This document shows, in pieces, positions 26,541 to 36,084 of a DNA stretch of 64,000 nt; the first letter of the stretch is position 1, and each line of letters starts with the position of its first letter. Source of the stretch: Chrysogorgia sp. JL179-B06 (lineage: Eukaryota > Cnidaria > Anthozoa > Scleralcyonacea > Chrysogorgiidae). The stretch lies in NCBI GenBank assembly GCA_035772405.1, contig JAYKKM010000119.1, forward strand, positions 62,001 to 126,000, written 5' to 3'. The notes under the pieces were generated by a model. It was not told the DNA's origin. It did not search any database and saw only the letters and a list, made by a program, of their open reading frames with translations. Position numbers and translations under genes: made by a program.

Positions 26541-29334
26541 AAACAGTGCCCTAGCCAATGAAGCTGAGGACTTTAAACCAAACAAAGTTTGTAATAAATA
26601 AACCTCACATGAGGAACAAACTCCAAATACATGGAGAACAAATTTCTTAACCCCAAGTTTAAAACAGTGCCCCAGCTAATTTCTCCAAATACAGTGCCCC
26701 AGGTAATTTCTCCAAATACAGTGCCATAGCTAATTTCTCCAAATACAGTGCCATAGCTAATTTCTCCAAATACATGGCGAACAAATTGCTTTAACACTCC
26801 AAATACATGGACAACAAATTTCTTTAACCCTAATATTAAAACGATGCCCCAGCCAAAAACAGTGCCCCAGCCAAAAACAGTGCCCCAGACAAGTTCTCCG
26901 CATACATGGAGAACAAATTGCTTTAAAACTCCGCATACATGGAGAACAAATTGCTTTAACCCTAAGGTTAAAACAGTGAACTAAACAAAGTTGGTGATAA
27001 ATAAACCTCACATGAGGAACAAACTCCAAATACATGGAGAACAAATTTCTTTAACCCTAATGTTAAAACAGTGCCCCAGCCAAAAACAGTGCCCCAGCCA
27101 AGTTCTTCAAATACATGGAGAACAAATTGTTTAACCCCAAGGTTAAAACAGTGCCCCAGCCAATGAAGGTGAGGCCCTTAAACCAAACAAAATTGGTAAT
27201 AAATAAACTTCGCATGAAGAACAAACTCCAAATACATGGAGAACAAATTTCATTAACCCTGAGGTTAAAACAACGCACCAGCCAATGAAGCTGAGGATCT
27301 TAAATCAAACAAAGTTGGTATTAAATAAACCTCACATGAGGAACAAACTCCAAATACATGGAGAACAATTGCTTAACCCTAAGGTTAAAACAGTGCACTA
27401 GCCAATGAAGCTGAGGACTTTAAACCAAACAAAGTTTGTAATAAATAAACCTCACATGAGGAACAAACTCCAAATACATGGAGAACAATTGCTTAACCCA
27501 AAGATTAAAACAGTACCCCAGCCAATGAAGCTGAGGACCTTAAACCAAACAAAGTTGTGTTAAAACAAAGCTGTTTTAACCTCACATGAGGAACAAACTC
27601 CAAATACATGGAGAACAAATTGCTTTAACCATAAGTTTAAAACAGTGCACCAAAAACAGTGCCCGAGCCAAAAAACAGTGCCCGAGCCAAAAAACAGTAG
27701 GGCCCGAGCCAAAAACAGTGCCCCAGCTAGTTTCTCCAAATACAGTGCTCCAGCCAAAAACAGTGCCCCAGCCAAGTTCTCCAAATACATGGAGAACAAA
27801 TTGCTTTAACGCCAAGGTTAAAAAATGCCCCAGCAAATGAATTGGAGGAACCTAAACCAAACAAAGTTGGTAATGAATAAACTTATTTGGAACAAACTCC
27901 AAATACATGGAGAACAAATTGCTTTAACCCTAATGTTAAAAAAGTGCCCTAGCCAATTTCACCAAATACAGTGCTCCAGCCAAAAACAGTGTCCCAGCCA
28001 AGTTCTCAAAATACATGGAGAACAAATTTCTTAACCCCAGGGTTAAAACAGTGCCCCAGCCAATGAAGGTGATGACCTTAAACCAAACAAAGTTGGTGAT
28101 AAATAAACTTCGCATGAGGAACAAATTCCAAATACATGCAGAACAATTGCTTAACCCAAAGATTAAAACAGTACCCCAGCCAATGTAGCTGAGGACCTTA
28201 AACCAAACAAAGTTGTGTTAAAACAAAGCTGTTTTAACCTCACACGAGGAACAAACTCGAAATACATAGAGAACAAATTGGATTAACCATAAGGTTAAAA
28301 CAGTGCACCAGCCAATGAAGCTGAGGACCTTAAACCAAACAAAGTTGTGTTAAAACAAAGCTATTTTAACCTCACATGAGGAGTAAACTCCAAATACATG
28401 GGGAACAAATTGCTTTAACCATAAGGTTAAAACAGTGCCCCAGCCAATAAAGGCGAGGACCTTAAACTAAACAAAGTTGTTAATAAATAAACCTCACATG
28501 AGGAACAAATTCCAAACACGTGGAGAACAATTGTTTAACCCTAAGGTTAAAACAGTGCCCCAGCCAATGAAGCTGAGGACCTTAAACCAAACAAAGTTGT
28601 GTTAAAACAAAGCTGTTTTAACCTCATATAAAGAGCAAACTCCAAATACATGGAGAACAAATTGCTTTAACCATAAGGTTAAAACAGTGCCCAGCCAATG
28701 AAGCTGAGGAACTTAAACTAAACAAATTTGGTAATAAATAAACCACACATGAGGAACAAACTCCAAATACATGGAGAACAAATTTCTTTAACCCTAATGT
28801 TAAAACAGTGCGCCAGCCAATTTCTCCAAATACAGTGCCCCAGCCAAAAACAGTGCCCCAGCCAAGTTCTTCAAATACATGGAGAACAAATTGTTTAACC
28901 CCGAGGTTAAAACAGTGCCCCAGCCAATGAACGTGAGGACCTTAAACCAAACAAAATTGGTAATAAATAAACTTCGCATGAAGAACAAACTCCAAATACA
29001 TGGAGAACAAATTTCATTAACCCTAAGGTTAAAACAGTTGCCCCAGCCAAAAAATGCCCCAGCCAAGTTCTTCAAGAGGATCTTAAATCAGACAAACCAA
29101 AGTTGGTAAATAAACCTCACATGAGGAACAAACTCCAAATACATGGAGAATAATTGCTTAATTTTTTTTTAAATTTATTTGCTTCGTCACAAAATATTAC
29201 ATAATGCATAATTATACATGATTACTTCACCACGAATTTTCATGAAACAGACAAAAGGACATTACAAGGCAGGGTAACCGCAACAGCAGGTAGCCAATTA
29301 CTGCAGGCCCATTAGAACATACATAAAATTTAAG

Positions 29335-31118
29335 TTAATAACAACAAGTTATCGGTAGCGTCAAATTGCGCGAAGTGTTACATTTTAGGCAAATTGATTT
29401 AAAGGTTCTAGGATCTTCAGGGTCATAAGTGGATTGTACAGCTTTAGAATAGTATTTAAACATAGCGTATTTAAATGATAGTAAGTTGGGCATACTCAGA
29501 TCGAAATCGTTGGCTAAAGTATTCCAAATTCGTACTGTCCGTACAGTGAAGGATCGTTGATATGTAGAGGACTTGCACTTCGCTTGAATGAATTTCGGAT
29601 ATTTTGTTTACTGTTCGATCTGGTTTGTCTAGCAGGGTGATGGATACGAGGTAAGGCATAATCATTAACTCTTACCAAACCATAAATCACCTTAAAGAAA
29701 AATATCATATCCAAAAATTCGTGCCAATACGTTATTGGCAGAAGACGTAATGACTGCAACCGAGATGAATAAGTAACGCAGCATCTAAACGGTAGATTAA
29801 GAATATACTTGGTATATGTTGGCCTTTGTACTTTTTCAAGCCTAGATATGAGTAAGATAGTTTGAGGCGACCAAATCTGGACTGCGTATGCTAGATGAGA
29901 ACGCACCAAGGTAAGATAGATAGATCTCCTCACGTCTACACTTCGGATGTATCGCGTATTACGTCTAACATACCCCAGTAATTTGGTGGCACGAGAACTT
30001 TGTACCAAAACTTGTTTTGACCACGTAAGGTCCGTGGAGAGCCAAACGCCTAGGTCCCGCTCGGATTTTGCTGACTCCAGGTCAATACCGTTCATTTTAT
30101 ACGTAACTATCACCGGCTTGATTTTACGGGTGATAGATTGAGATCGACATTTTTTTCCGTTAAAGGGGAGACCAGAGGAAGTAGACCACGATACCAGGTT
30201 AGACAGGTCCTGTTGGAGTAGGTTTGCATCGTCTTCAGATTGAATTGTCTCGAAGATTTTGGTGTCATCAGCAAACATAGTTACTGTGCTTGACTTCACG
30301 GTATCCGGAAGGTCGTTTACATACAATAGAAATAACGCCGGGCCAAGAATTGATCCTTGTGGCACGCCTGACATAACAGGTAGCGTTTCAGATGTAGCTC
30401 CGAGGACTGTGACCCGTTGTCGTCGACCCGTCAGGTAGGCTTTAAATCATTGCAGTAAACTACCTCCAAACCCGCACTCCTGTAACTTGCGAAGAAGCAA
30501 CTCGTGGCTGACCTTATCAAAGGCTTTACTCATGTCAAGATATATAACATCAATCTGGCCGCCACTATCGAGAATAGAACCCATGTAATCCAGAGCTTCT
30601 AGAAGGTTAGTTGCGCATGACTTGCCTGCAAGAAAGCCGTGCTGACAGGCATTAACGAGTTCATGCAGGCGACTCTTGCTATTATTTAGAACACATCGTT
30701 CAAAGATCTTTGAGACTATTGGCAACAAGGATATGGGTCTATAATTCTCGACATGAACCTTATTGCCTTTTTTTTAAAACTGGAACCACATTAGCAAGTT
30801 TCCATTCCTCTGGGATTTTTCCTGTAGCAAGAGACTTATTAAAAAGAGAACATAAGGACGGTGCTATTTCCACGGCGGTTTCTTTAAGCAGTTTACCAGG
30901 TATTTCATCTGCCCCAGTGGCCTTACTAGTATCAATTGATTCCAATACAAGTAGAACTTCCCGTTCTGTCAGTATGAGTTCTGTCAAAGAAGGGAGGTCC
31001 CAGGATCAATAGTGCTAGTGGCATCGTATGGTGGGCAGACCGTGGTAAAGACTGATACAAAATAATGATTAAATAAGTTTGCAATTGTCTCGGGCTTATC
31101 AGCCGACTCAGTGGGTTC
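29335..31118 (-). pseudogene. Reverse transcriptase part of retrotransposon ORF2 (broken)
   Basis: Non-LTR reverse transcriptase domain that would copy the retrotransposon RNA at a nicked target. Visible landmarks are the YLDMSKAFDKV segment (near 30540), the GVPQGSILGP segment (near 30360) and the catalytic FADD box (near 30270), followed by the thumb-like region and an IWN-type C-terminus ending at 29335-29337. Lesions: a frameshift near 30990, a frameshift at the T8 run near 30770, an in-frame TGA at 30447-30449 where Trp would be usual, and a frameshift near 29590. It is therefore dead. The N-terminal endonuclease half is at 62700-63991, beyond the inserted virus-like element. Confidence 0.93.
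31114..31118 (+). repeat. Target site duplication, left copy (GGTTC)
   Basis: Five bases, GGTTC, immediately before the left terminal inverted repeat are repeated immediately after the right one (62695-62699). Taking away the element and one GGTTC copy gives a continuous retrotransposon reading frame, which confirms these as the true boundaries. Polintons are usually described with 6-bp duplications; here I can support only 5. Confidence 0.92.
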
Positions 31119-31341
31119 AGTAGTAATAATATATATATTATTATTATCAATGTGTTAGGGACTGGACTGAGCTCTAAGCCAATCAGAATCCAGTATGATT
31201 TGAATTGACCAATCAGAGCACAGTCCAGTCCCATATTTCCAGGAGGGTGTCGTATTTTTAAGGTGTGGTCACCCTGTAAAGAACGACCAGTCATCAAATC
31301 AGGGGGGATATGCACCTGGTCGTATACAAGAGGTTTTTTGT
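31119..31341 (+). repeat. Left terminal inverted repeat, 223 bp
   Basis: Reads as a perfect reverse complement of 62472-62694. It begins AGTAGTAATAATATATATAT and contains two CCAAT boxes (31179-31183 and 31209-31213). The lack of visible differences between the two ends implies recent integration or recent correction of one end by the other. Confidence 0.95.
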
Positions 31342-31740
31342 GAATTTTGTATATATTTATCTCATGAAACCTGGTGTTGTTGTACGACCAGTTTTTGGTT
31401 TATCCTTGAGTTTGACGACCAGAGAGAGAGAGAGAGGTCAATCAAGGTGATCGTAGTCAATTTCATGAGATAGATATTTTTAAAATTCAAAAAAAAACTT
31501 TATAAACGACCATCATACCTCACCCAATGTGATTTATACGTGTCATCCAAAAAAACGTCCATATTATTTTTATTGGAAGAGTTGTACGATGTTGAAATAA
31601 AAATAATCAAATTTGGGTTTATAGAATTAATCATAGAAATTTCCGCCATGGAGCTCTTACCTCGACGCCATCTTATGGCTGATTGACTGATATTCTTTAG
31701 TTACGGTATTTTTAAAAAAAATGATAAAATTTGTAGAGGG
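31342..31740 (+). repeat. Left inner, diverged part of the inverted repeat
   Basis: Matches the reverse complement of 61590-62471 in blocks: the TTGTACGACCAGTTTTT region, the ACCATCATACCTCACCC region and the best-conserved block around the CATGGAGCTC at 31649-31658. The right side is longer because it contains a large hairpin (61972-62316). Divergence here contrasts with the identical outer 223 bp. No gene seen. Confidence 0.85.
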
Positions 31741-31852
31741 TTCCAAAAATTATTTGGTGTTTTTCAAATAGATATATTTAAAAAAAAAAATAAAATGTAC
31801 TTTAACACACAATAACTTTTTTTGAAAAAACAAATCTTTTTATTGTTTTTAT
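31741..31852. other. Short AT-rich stretch
   Basis: About 110 bp of A/T-rich DNA between the inner inverted repeat and the first gene. No coding signal; probably the 3' untranslated region of the minus-strand gene that follows. Confidence 0.5.
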
Positions 31853-32357
31853 TTAATCTAAATACATTTCTTTATTAATAGAACTAAGTATGGAATCATC
31901 AGTTATCATAATTGTTGTTATATATTTATACGGATAAAGAAATCCCCCCTCTACCACTTCTAAATATAATATACCTGGATAGCTTACCCGAGTGAAAGTA
32001 TATACAGTGTCGTAAAATATATTTTTGATTTGGAAAATTCTGTCGAAGACTATTAATATCACAACGGGTATATACTTTTTTTCTAATGTTGTTTCTATTA
32101 AATACTTTTTCCTCCTTTACATCGTCAGGCCCCAAAAATGCTTTCAAACTATCATCACTATCAGAATCACCATTATCCCGAATAGGTTTGACGGGTTTAA
32201 AGTCCTCGAAATTAAACACTTTCGACGTATACGTATCCGTATCCCGTACACGTACACCGTACGCGTATCCTTCTCCTTTATCGTTGTAATCCCATATGAG
32301 AGGGGAACCATTCATGGGTATGGGTTCTCCATCGGAAGCTTCTTCTTTCGTAGCCAT
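31853..32357 (-). pseudogene. Small paralogous family protein, frameshifted
   Basis: Starts at ATG 32357, with a TATA box (TATAAATA, 32426-32433) about 70 bp upstream. The first ~110 residues are acidic and polar (SDSDDS near residue 65), then a family segment (RQNFPNQKYIL) appears. The frame is lost at an A/T run near 32016-32028 and continues in another frame to the stop at 31853, where the C-terminal part resembles the β-rich tail of the family. The family (for example 33012-33368 and 34812-35153) is described under findings. Function unknown. Confidence 0.6.
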
Positions 32358-32425
32358 TTTTTCTTAAAACTAAGTTTGTAGAGGGTCAATGTTTTACGTA
32401 TAAATGAAAAAGAAAAGTTTCAGCT

Positions 32426-32433
32426 TATTTATA
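32426..32433 (-). promoter_or_regulatory. TATA box for the gene at 31853-32357
   Basis: TATAAATA on the minus strand, 69-76 bp before the ATG. The same octamer precedes several other genes in the element. Confidence 0.5.
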
Positions 32434-32527
32434 TGAAAGTTTTTTGAGAAAATTTGTTTTCATTTCTACAAAACCTAGGGTATAAAAAACGATATCATAA
32501 AAAAAATGGTCAGTTATTTTGTTGAAG

Positions 32528-32965
32528 ATGGCAGGGTATATACCCTTGCGAAAGATTTGGTCATTTCAAATGCGTAATCAAGAAAAGGCTGAAAAATTGA
32601 TAGAGGCAGCGAAATTAATTCATACTCCACAGAATTGTCTTAAATTAAATTAAATATCGTTTTTTGAATGTAGTCGTGAAATTGTAAAAGATAAAGAATT
32701 TGGATTTCTTCAAGGGGTTGTTTATCTCAAAGAAGCAAGAGCTGATATTTTTGATTGGCTTCCATATGGGGGAGAAATCATTCGTTCTTATGCTGATGAT
32801 TTCTACCATTTTAAAGGTAGACTATATGATCCGTCCACGTTATATCGATATGGAAAACGTCAGGGTAAAATGGGGAAATTATGGAATAGTGAAAGAATCC
32901 GTAAATTAGCTGATTATAAGAACCAGCATCGACAAAAACAAAAAAGAAAAAAACTTTTAGAGTAA
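32528..32965 (+). pseudogene. Hypothetical basic protein with one in-frame TAA
   Basis: Reading from ATG 32528, one frame is open to 32965 (146 codons) except for a single TAA at 32651-32653. The part after the stop is clearly protein-like: a charged and aromatic body (DWLPYGGEI, SYADDFYHF) and a very basic tail (KQKRKKLLE). I do not recognise the family. A shared poly(A) region with the opposing gene follows at 32998-33010. Either a nonsense mutation or stop-codon read-through would explain the interruption; the first is more likely, because similar lesions occur in other genes here. Confidence 0.55.
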
Positions 32966-32997
32966 AGAAAGAAATTCATGTATAAAAAATAACATGT

Positions 32998-33010
32998 TTT
33001 ATTAAATAAA
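32998..33010. terminator. Back-to-back poly(A) signals
   Basis: TTTATT at 32998-33003 (AATAAA on the minus strand) and AATAAA at 33005-33010 on the plus strand lie between the convergent genes 32528-32965 and 33012-33368 and could serve both. Confidence 0.5.
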
Positions 33011-33011
33011 T

Positions 33012-33368
33012 TTATACAAGAGAAGGAATTATTATGTCTTTGTCATTTTTTATAAACTTAACATTTTTATGTAAAAGATGAGGAATATCTTCCTCTGATA
33101 ATATTTTTAGTGTTTTTCCAGATTCTCCATGATTGATAACTTTCAGGGTTACTTCATACGGGTGTTGTAGCACACCATTTTTTTTTATTACAGAACATTG
33201 TTTTGTTTCAATTATTGTAACAGGTTTGCAATCCTCTACAAAATATATATATTCAGGATATTCTTTGAGAAGAGATTCACATGATAAATAGCACTGAACA
33301 GTATCTGTGGCGCAGTCAAAAAAAGTTATACTTTTCCTACATATACTAACATAGCGTAATACGGACAT
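33012..33368 (-). CDS. Small paralogous family protein (118 aa)
   Basis: Intact. The middle holds the family signature: an ‘L-x-x-x-Y-P-x-Y-x-Y-F-V-E-D-C-K-P’ segment (residues ~33-48), then a strand-rich half (YEVTLKV) and a closing LLHKNVKFIKN…IIIP. The closest relative in the window is 34812-35153 (FPNYTYLVEDCKPAIL … YELTLKI … IIP). There is no signal peptide or membrane segment. Placement at the end of the element and expansion into many copies suggest an accessory, host-directed role, but the function is unknown. Confidence 0.7.
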   Translation of the reverse strand: MSVLRYVSICRKSITFFDCATDTVQCYLSCESLLKEYPEYIYFVEDCKPVTIIETKQCSVIKKNGVLQHPYEVTLKVINHGESGKTLKILSEEDIPHLLHKNVKFIKNDKDIIIPSLV

Positions 33369-33457
33369 TGTTTCAGTAATGATAAAGTTTTTTTAGTTTA
33401 AACATCTTATATGTGTCTCAGAAAAAGATATTAAAAAAAAATCAAAAAACAGAACAG

Positions 33458-33466
33458 TATAAATAG
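33458..33466 (+). promoter_or_regulatory. TATA box for the gene at 33527-33676
   Basis: TATAAATAG, 61-69 bp before the ATG at 33527, the same octamer and distance as at other genes of the element. Confidence 0.5.
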
Positions 33467-33526
33467 ATGGTTTTTTTCTTTTTTTTTTAAAACCATTGCT
33501 TGTCGTACTTCAGTTAACATAAAAAA

Positions 33527-33676
33527 ATGAAGTGTAGGAGTAGGAGATGTATAAAAAAAGCGAAAATAAAAAAACGAATACGAAAACGACGACGTTCTAA
33601 AAAAATTCAAAAAGGAAGATGGAAAAAAGATCATCCGAATTATAATCATAAGTTTTATGAATTTTGGAAATGGTAG
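33527..33676 (+). CDS. Small very basic protein (49 aa), core-protein-like
   Basis: A short frame from ATG 33527 to TAG 33674-33676. More than a third of its residues are Arg or Lys (KKRIRKRRRSKKIQKG), followed by an aromatic tail (NYNHKFYEFWKW). The K-I-Q-K-G stretch resembles the R-K-I-Q-K-G-G junction of the basic protein at 42865-43026 but lacks the second Gly. It may be a DNA-condensing or virion core peptide; this is an inference from composition and the shared motif. Confidence 0.5.
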   Translation: MKCRSRRCIKKAKIKKRIRKRRRSKKIQKGRWKKDHPNYNHKFYEFWKW

Positions 33677-33699
33677 ACAATGTATTTAAAAAATTTTTA

Positions 33700-33903
33700 T
33701 TAATCCAAATAAGTTTTTTTCCATCTTTGTATTCTATCATCACATTCACATAGATCAACTATTCTACTATAGATAAGTCGTGAGTAATTCTGTTTACAAG
33801 GATAACAATAATGATGGTTTACAAAGCATTCTTTACATCTGTAATGCATGAAAAAATGATAGAAGGAATTCACTTCACAACAACAGAAACTGCAATAGAC
33901 CAT
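33700..33903 (-). CDS. Small Cys-rich, probably zinc-binding protein (67 aa)
   Basis: Intact. Cysteines come in pairs: C4xxC7 with two more at 8 and 9, C23xxC26, C33xxC36 and C52xC54, with several His residues between. This suggests a two-site zinc-binding fold of RING or zinc-ribbon type, but I cannot assign a family. It is divergently placed to the gene at 34026, and a TATA-like CTATAAAA lies about 35 bp upstream on the minus strand. Confidence 0.55.
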   Translation of the reverse strand: MVYCSFCCCEVNSFYHFFMHYRCKECFVNHHYCYPCKQNYSRLIYSRIVDLCECDDRIQRWKKTYLD

Positions 33904-33979
33904 CTTGACAATATTTTTTTGAACGTTTTGTGAAAATTTTATAGTTTGACAACCTACTTTTATAGATTTTTTGCAAAAC

Positions 33980-33987
33980 TATATAAA
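33980..33987 (+). promoter_or_regulatory. TATA box for the gene at 34026
   Basis: TATATAAA 39-46 bp before the ATG at 34026. Confidence 0.5.
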
Positions 33988-34025
33988 CAGGGTCTCAAAT
34001 ATATTTTTTCTATTATTTTTCAAAC

Positions 34026-34472
34026 ATGTGGTTGCGTTCAATGATTGATTTTGGAGAATGTGAATCTCATGATTATCTTACATTTTATTATCATGCTCAA
34101 CCCATACAATTAGTAAATTATGAACCTGTGATTCCCTCGTTGTTAAGATATGGATATTATTTATATCTGAAAGATTGGCAAGGACCTCGATATTTCAAAT
34201 TGATGATAGTAGACGCGTTTGGAGCTACGGAGGAAAATTTACAGAACCTCTTATCATCATTGAAGGGAAAATATATAAATATTAATAATGATAATGTAAA
34301 ATTAGCAAAAACTCAAACACCTATATTAAACATTAAACCCTACAATTTCATTAAAGTGCCTATATCACTTGTGGGATCTTTACATATTTATAGTAATTGG
34401 AACATTCTAAGAAGATTTGTACTATATCTTCTCAGGCGAAAATTTCATCTTCATGGACTTTTTTGCAGTTAA
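34026..34472 (+). CDS. Hypothetical protein (148 aa), possible distant member of the small family
   Basis: Open from ATG 34026. The middle (YYLYLKDW … YFKLMIVDA … LKGKYININND) has the strand pattern and ‘K-x-I-x-I’ ending seen in the small paralogous family, but the N-terminal signature is poor. The last ~40 codons lie inside the left arm of a large inverted repeat (34351-34503), so the C-terminus may have been altered when that repeat formed. Function unknown. Confidence 0.5.
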   Translation: MWLRSMIDFGECESHDYLTFYYHAQPIQLVNYEPVIPSLLRYGYYLYLKDWQGPRYFKLMIVDAFGATEENLQNLLSSLKGKYININNDNVKLAKTQTPILNIKPYNFIKVPISLVGSLHIYSNWNILRRFVLYLLRRKFHLHGLFCS

Positions 34473-34683
34473 AGTTACCGGATATGACATCAAAGGAGGA
34501 ATTGCAAATCAGTTTTCTTTTGTTTCTTGCTTCAAAAATTCCTCCTTTGATGTCATATCCGGTAACTAAAAAAAAGTCCATGAAGATGAAATTTTCGCCT
34601 GAGAAGATATATTACAAATCTTCTTAGAATGTTCCAATTACTATAAATATGTAAAGATCCCACAAGTGATATAGGCACTTTAA
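34351..34683. repeat. Inverted repeat, arms ~150 bp, 33-bp loop
   Basis: Left arm 34351-34503 and right arm 34537-34683 are reverse complements with few mismatches and a 6-bp indel near the middle. The left arm contains the 3' end of the gene at 34026, so the right arm looks like an inverted copy of that gene end. RNA across it would fold into a long hairpin. Confidence 0.85.
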
Positions 34684-34811
34684 CCATAGGGGTAGAGGGA
34701 AACAAATATATTTATCTTTGTAATGTTTTTAAAATAAAAACCTTGAAAGTTAGAAACAGAATATCGAGTTTTTATTTTTGTGTAAAAATTTTATTACAAG
34801 AATAAATATGT

Positions 34812-35153
34812 TTACAAATTAATTTGTTGTGGAATTATTGAGTTACCATTTATTAGTTTAATTGTTTTATACACGAGATGATCACTTTTAGTTTCAAGAA
34901 TTGTTTTTAGGGTTATTCCCTTCTCTTCTCCCTGTATAATAATTTTCAGAGTTAGTTCGTAGACTTGAGGTGGAGAACAAAATGGGGGATTACATTCTTT
35001 ACATAGTATAGCAGGTTTACAATCCTCTACCAAATATGTATAGTTAGGAAAATGTTTTTGAAGAAAATGACATGAATAATAACGAGGAGTATTGTCATAA
35101 TATGCTACACCCCTATAATTGACACAGGTCACGAGATCTTGTTCTTGATTCAT
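34812..35153 (-). CDS. Small paralogous family protein (113 aa)
   Basis: Intact and one of the clearest family members: FPNYTYLVEDCKPAIL at residues ~35-50, Cys residues at ~52-61, YELTLKI at ~65-71, then HLVYKTIKLINGN and a final IIP motif. A TATATAAG-type box lies about 45 bp upstream on the minus strand. Function unknown; see the family finding. Confidence 0.7.
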   Translation of the reverse strand: MNQEQDLVTCVNYRGVAYYDNTPRYYSCHFLQKHFPNYTYLVEDCKPAILCKECNPPFCSPPQVYELTLKIIIQGEEKGITLKTILETKSDHLVYKTIKLINGNSIIPQQINL

Positions 35154-35231
35154 CTTGTTATCAATATGATTAAATCAAATATGTAATCTTATATATAAAT
35201 AAAAAACACGAATTTTTTTAAAAAAAAGTTT

Positions 35232-35653
35232 TTATTGAGTATATGCTACAGCTTTCATGAAATTATTAGAATCTATTATTAGTTTAATTTCTTTTTGTAA
35301 AAGATCAGAAGCATCATAGTCAACAATTGTTGTTATGTTTTCACCCAGACATGAACAATTCCATTCATCATTTTCATATTCATGTTTCTTTTTAACTGCC
35401 AGAGCTAGGTAATATGTTTGAGGCGTATATCTTCATAGGGTATATCTTCAATACATTCGCATAATACCGTAGGTTGACATTTCTTTACAACATAGGTAAA
35501 GTGGTGTAATTCTTTTGCTAGAAAACGACTTGGATAATAGTTACTTGCATCTTCAATTCTGTAGGGGTTAAAGTCATCAGCAATTATTCTTTGATAACTT
35601 CTACCGGTATGTTCATCACAATCACGATACTGTACATGCGAATTCGACATCAT
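35232..35653 (-). pseudogene. Small paralogous family protein, frameshifted
   Basis: Starts at ATG 35653 or 35650 with TATATAAA at 35686-35693 upstream. The family signature (HHFTYVVKKCQPTVLC) is in the first part. The frame is lost near 35415-35425 (first stop at 35405), and the remaining half, with the family's strand pattern and a LLQKEIKLII ending, continues in another frame to the stop at 35232-35234. This is one indel in an otherwise well-conserved gene. Confidence 0.65.
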
Positions 35654-35685
35654 TCACAAATAACGTTTAACATGTGGGTAACGCG

Positions 35686-35693
35686 TTTATATA
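35686..35693 (-). promoter_or_regulatory. TATA box for the gene at 35232-35653
   Basis: TATATAAA on the minus strand, 33-40 bp before ATG 35653. Confidence 0.5.
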
Positions 35694-35781
35694 TAATTTT
35701 TTATAAAAAAAAAATATAAAAAAATTAAAAAAGACAGATATTCTAAAATAAAAAATAAATAAAAAATAAATTTTAGTGGGA

Positions 35782-35789
35782 TATAAATA
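35782..35789 (+). promoter_or_regulatory. TATA box for the gene at 35823
   Basis: TATAAATA, 34-41 bp before ATG 35823; the same octamer is at 36039-36046 before the paralogue. Confidence 0.5.
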
Positions 35790-35822
35790 AAAATGTAAAA
35801 AAATGGTTTTTACAAAAATATC

Positions 35823-35999
35823 ATGGAAACCGTGGATGCACGATATAATAGATTATTCTATTCAAAATATCCCTGTAGACAATGTCTTAACGGAAATATG
35901 TGTGGGGAAGTGTTTGCGAATTATATACCGCGGAAAGATCCAAAACAAAAACGTTGTTGTAGATTAAAGAGATGGTTGTTAAAGAAGATATGGTGTTAA
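35823..35999 (+). CDS. Small Cys-rich basic protein (58 aa), paralogue of 36085-36300
   Basis: ATG 35823 to TAA 35997-35999. The N-terminal half matches the next gene: R-(L/Y)-(F/Y)-Y-x-K-(Y/H)-P-C-x-x-C and then a second Cys (PCRQCLNGNMC), followed by a basic tail with a Cys pair (RCCRLKRW). The CxxC…C arrangement suggests metal binding. The start is chosen because the TATA distance and N-terminus match the paralogue. Function unknown. Confidence 0.55.
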   Translation: METVDARYNRLFYSKYPCRQCLNGNMCGEVFANYIPRKDPKQKRCCRLKRWLLKKIWC

Positions 36000-36038
36000 A
36001 AGATTTAAAGAAGAAAACCCATAAAAAAAAAGAAACAG

Positions 36039-36046
36039 TATAAATA
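36039..36046 (+). promoter_or_regulatory. TATA box for the gene at 36085
   Basis: TATAAATA 39-46 bp before ATG 36085. Confidence 0.5.
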
Positions 36047-36084
36047 AGAGTAAAAAAAATAATTGTTTATATATTTGTTAGACA

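Larger units (their letters stand above)
1..29160. repeat. Giant modular satellite array
   Basis: The whole stretch is built from a few related modules in varying order. One is a module of about 120-130 bp (…CCAATGAAGCTGAGGACC…, a GTTGGTAATAAATAAAC stretch, CCTCACATGAGG, CTCCAAATACATGGAG, TTAACCCTAAGGTTAA). Others are a 27-bp module (GCCCCAGCTAATTTCTCC plus AAATACAGT), an 18-bp module (GCTCCAGCCAAAAACAGT) and a 63-bp module centred on AAGTTCTCCAAATACATGG. All modules end in a shared AAACAGTG junction. The array continues beyond the left edge and stops abruptly at the A-rich tail of a retrotransposon. Open reading frames occur on both strands because the short modules are multiples of three; their translations are simple repeats and I see no gene. 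Confidence 0.95.
29161..31118 (-). mobile_element. CR1-like non-LTR retrotransposon, 3' part
   Basis: On the minus strand this contains most of a reverse transcriptase, then a short 3' untranslated region that ends in an A-run (T-run at 29162-29171 on the plus strand) directly against the satellite. The other part of the same element lies at 62695-64000; the two were separated by the insertion at 31119-62694. The satellite-retrotransposon junction marks the retrotransposon's own insertion point. The right-hand boundary with the satellite, if any, is outside the window. Confidence 0.9.

Noticed and set aside
1..29160. Dozens of open reading frames of 60-254 codons on both strands
   Set aside because: They are translations of satellite modules of 18, 27 and 63 bp, give simple repeating peptides in several frames at once, and have no promoter, start context or conserved domain.
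1..29160. CRISPR-like alternation of short repeats and spacers
   Set aside because: Both ‘repeat’ and ‘spacer’ segments recur as modules, there are no unique spacers or cas genes, and the surrounding DNA is eukaryotic.
1..29160. Telomere-like CCCTAA inside each satellite unit
   Set aside because: Only one copy occurs per unit, inside the dyad TTAACC-CTAA-GGTTAA; there is no tandem run of telomere repeats.
30932..31315. Open frame across the left terminal repeat, with a twin at 62498-62728
   Set aside because: The shared part of the two translations comes entirely from the duplicated terminal repeat, and the left frame also crosses the insertion border.
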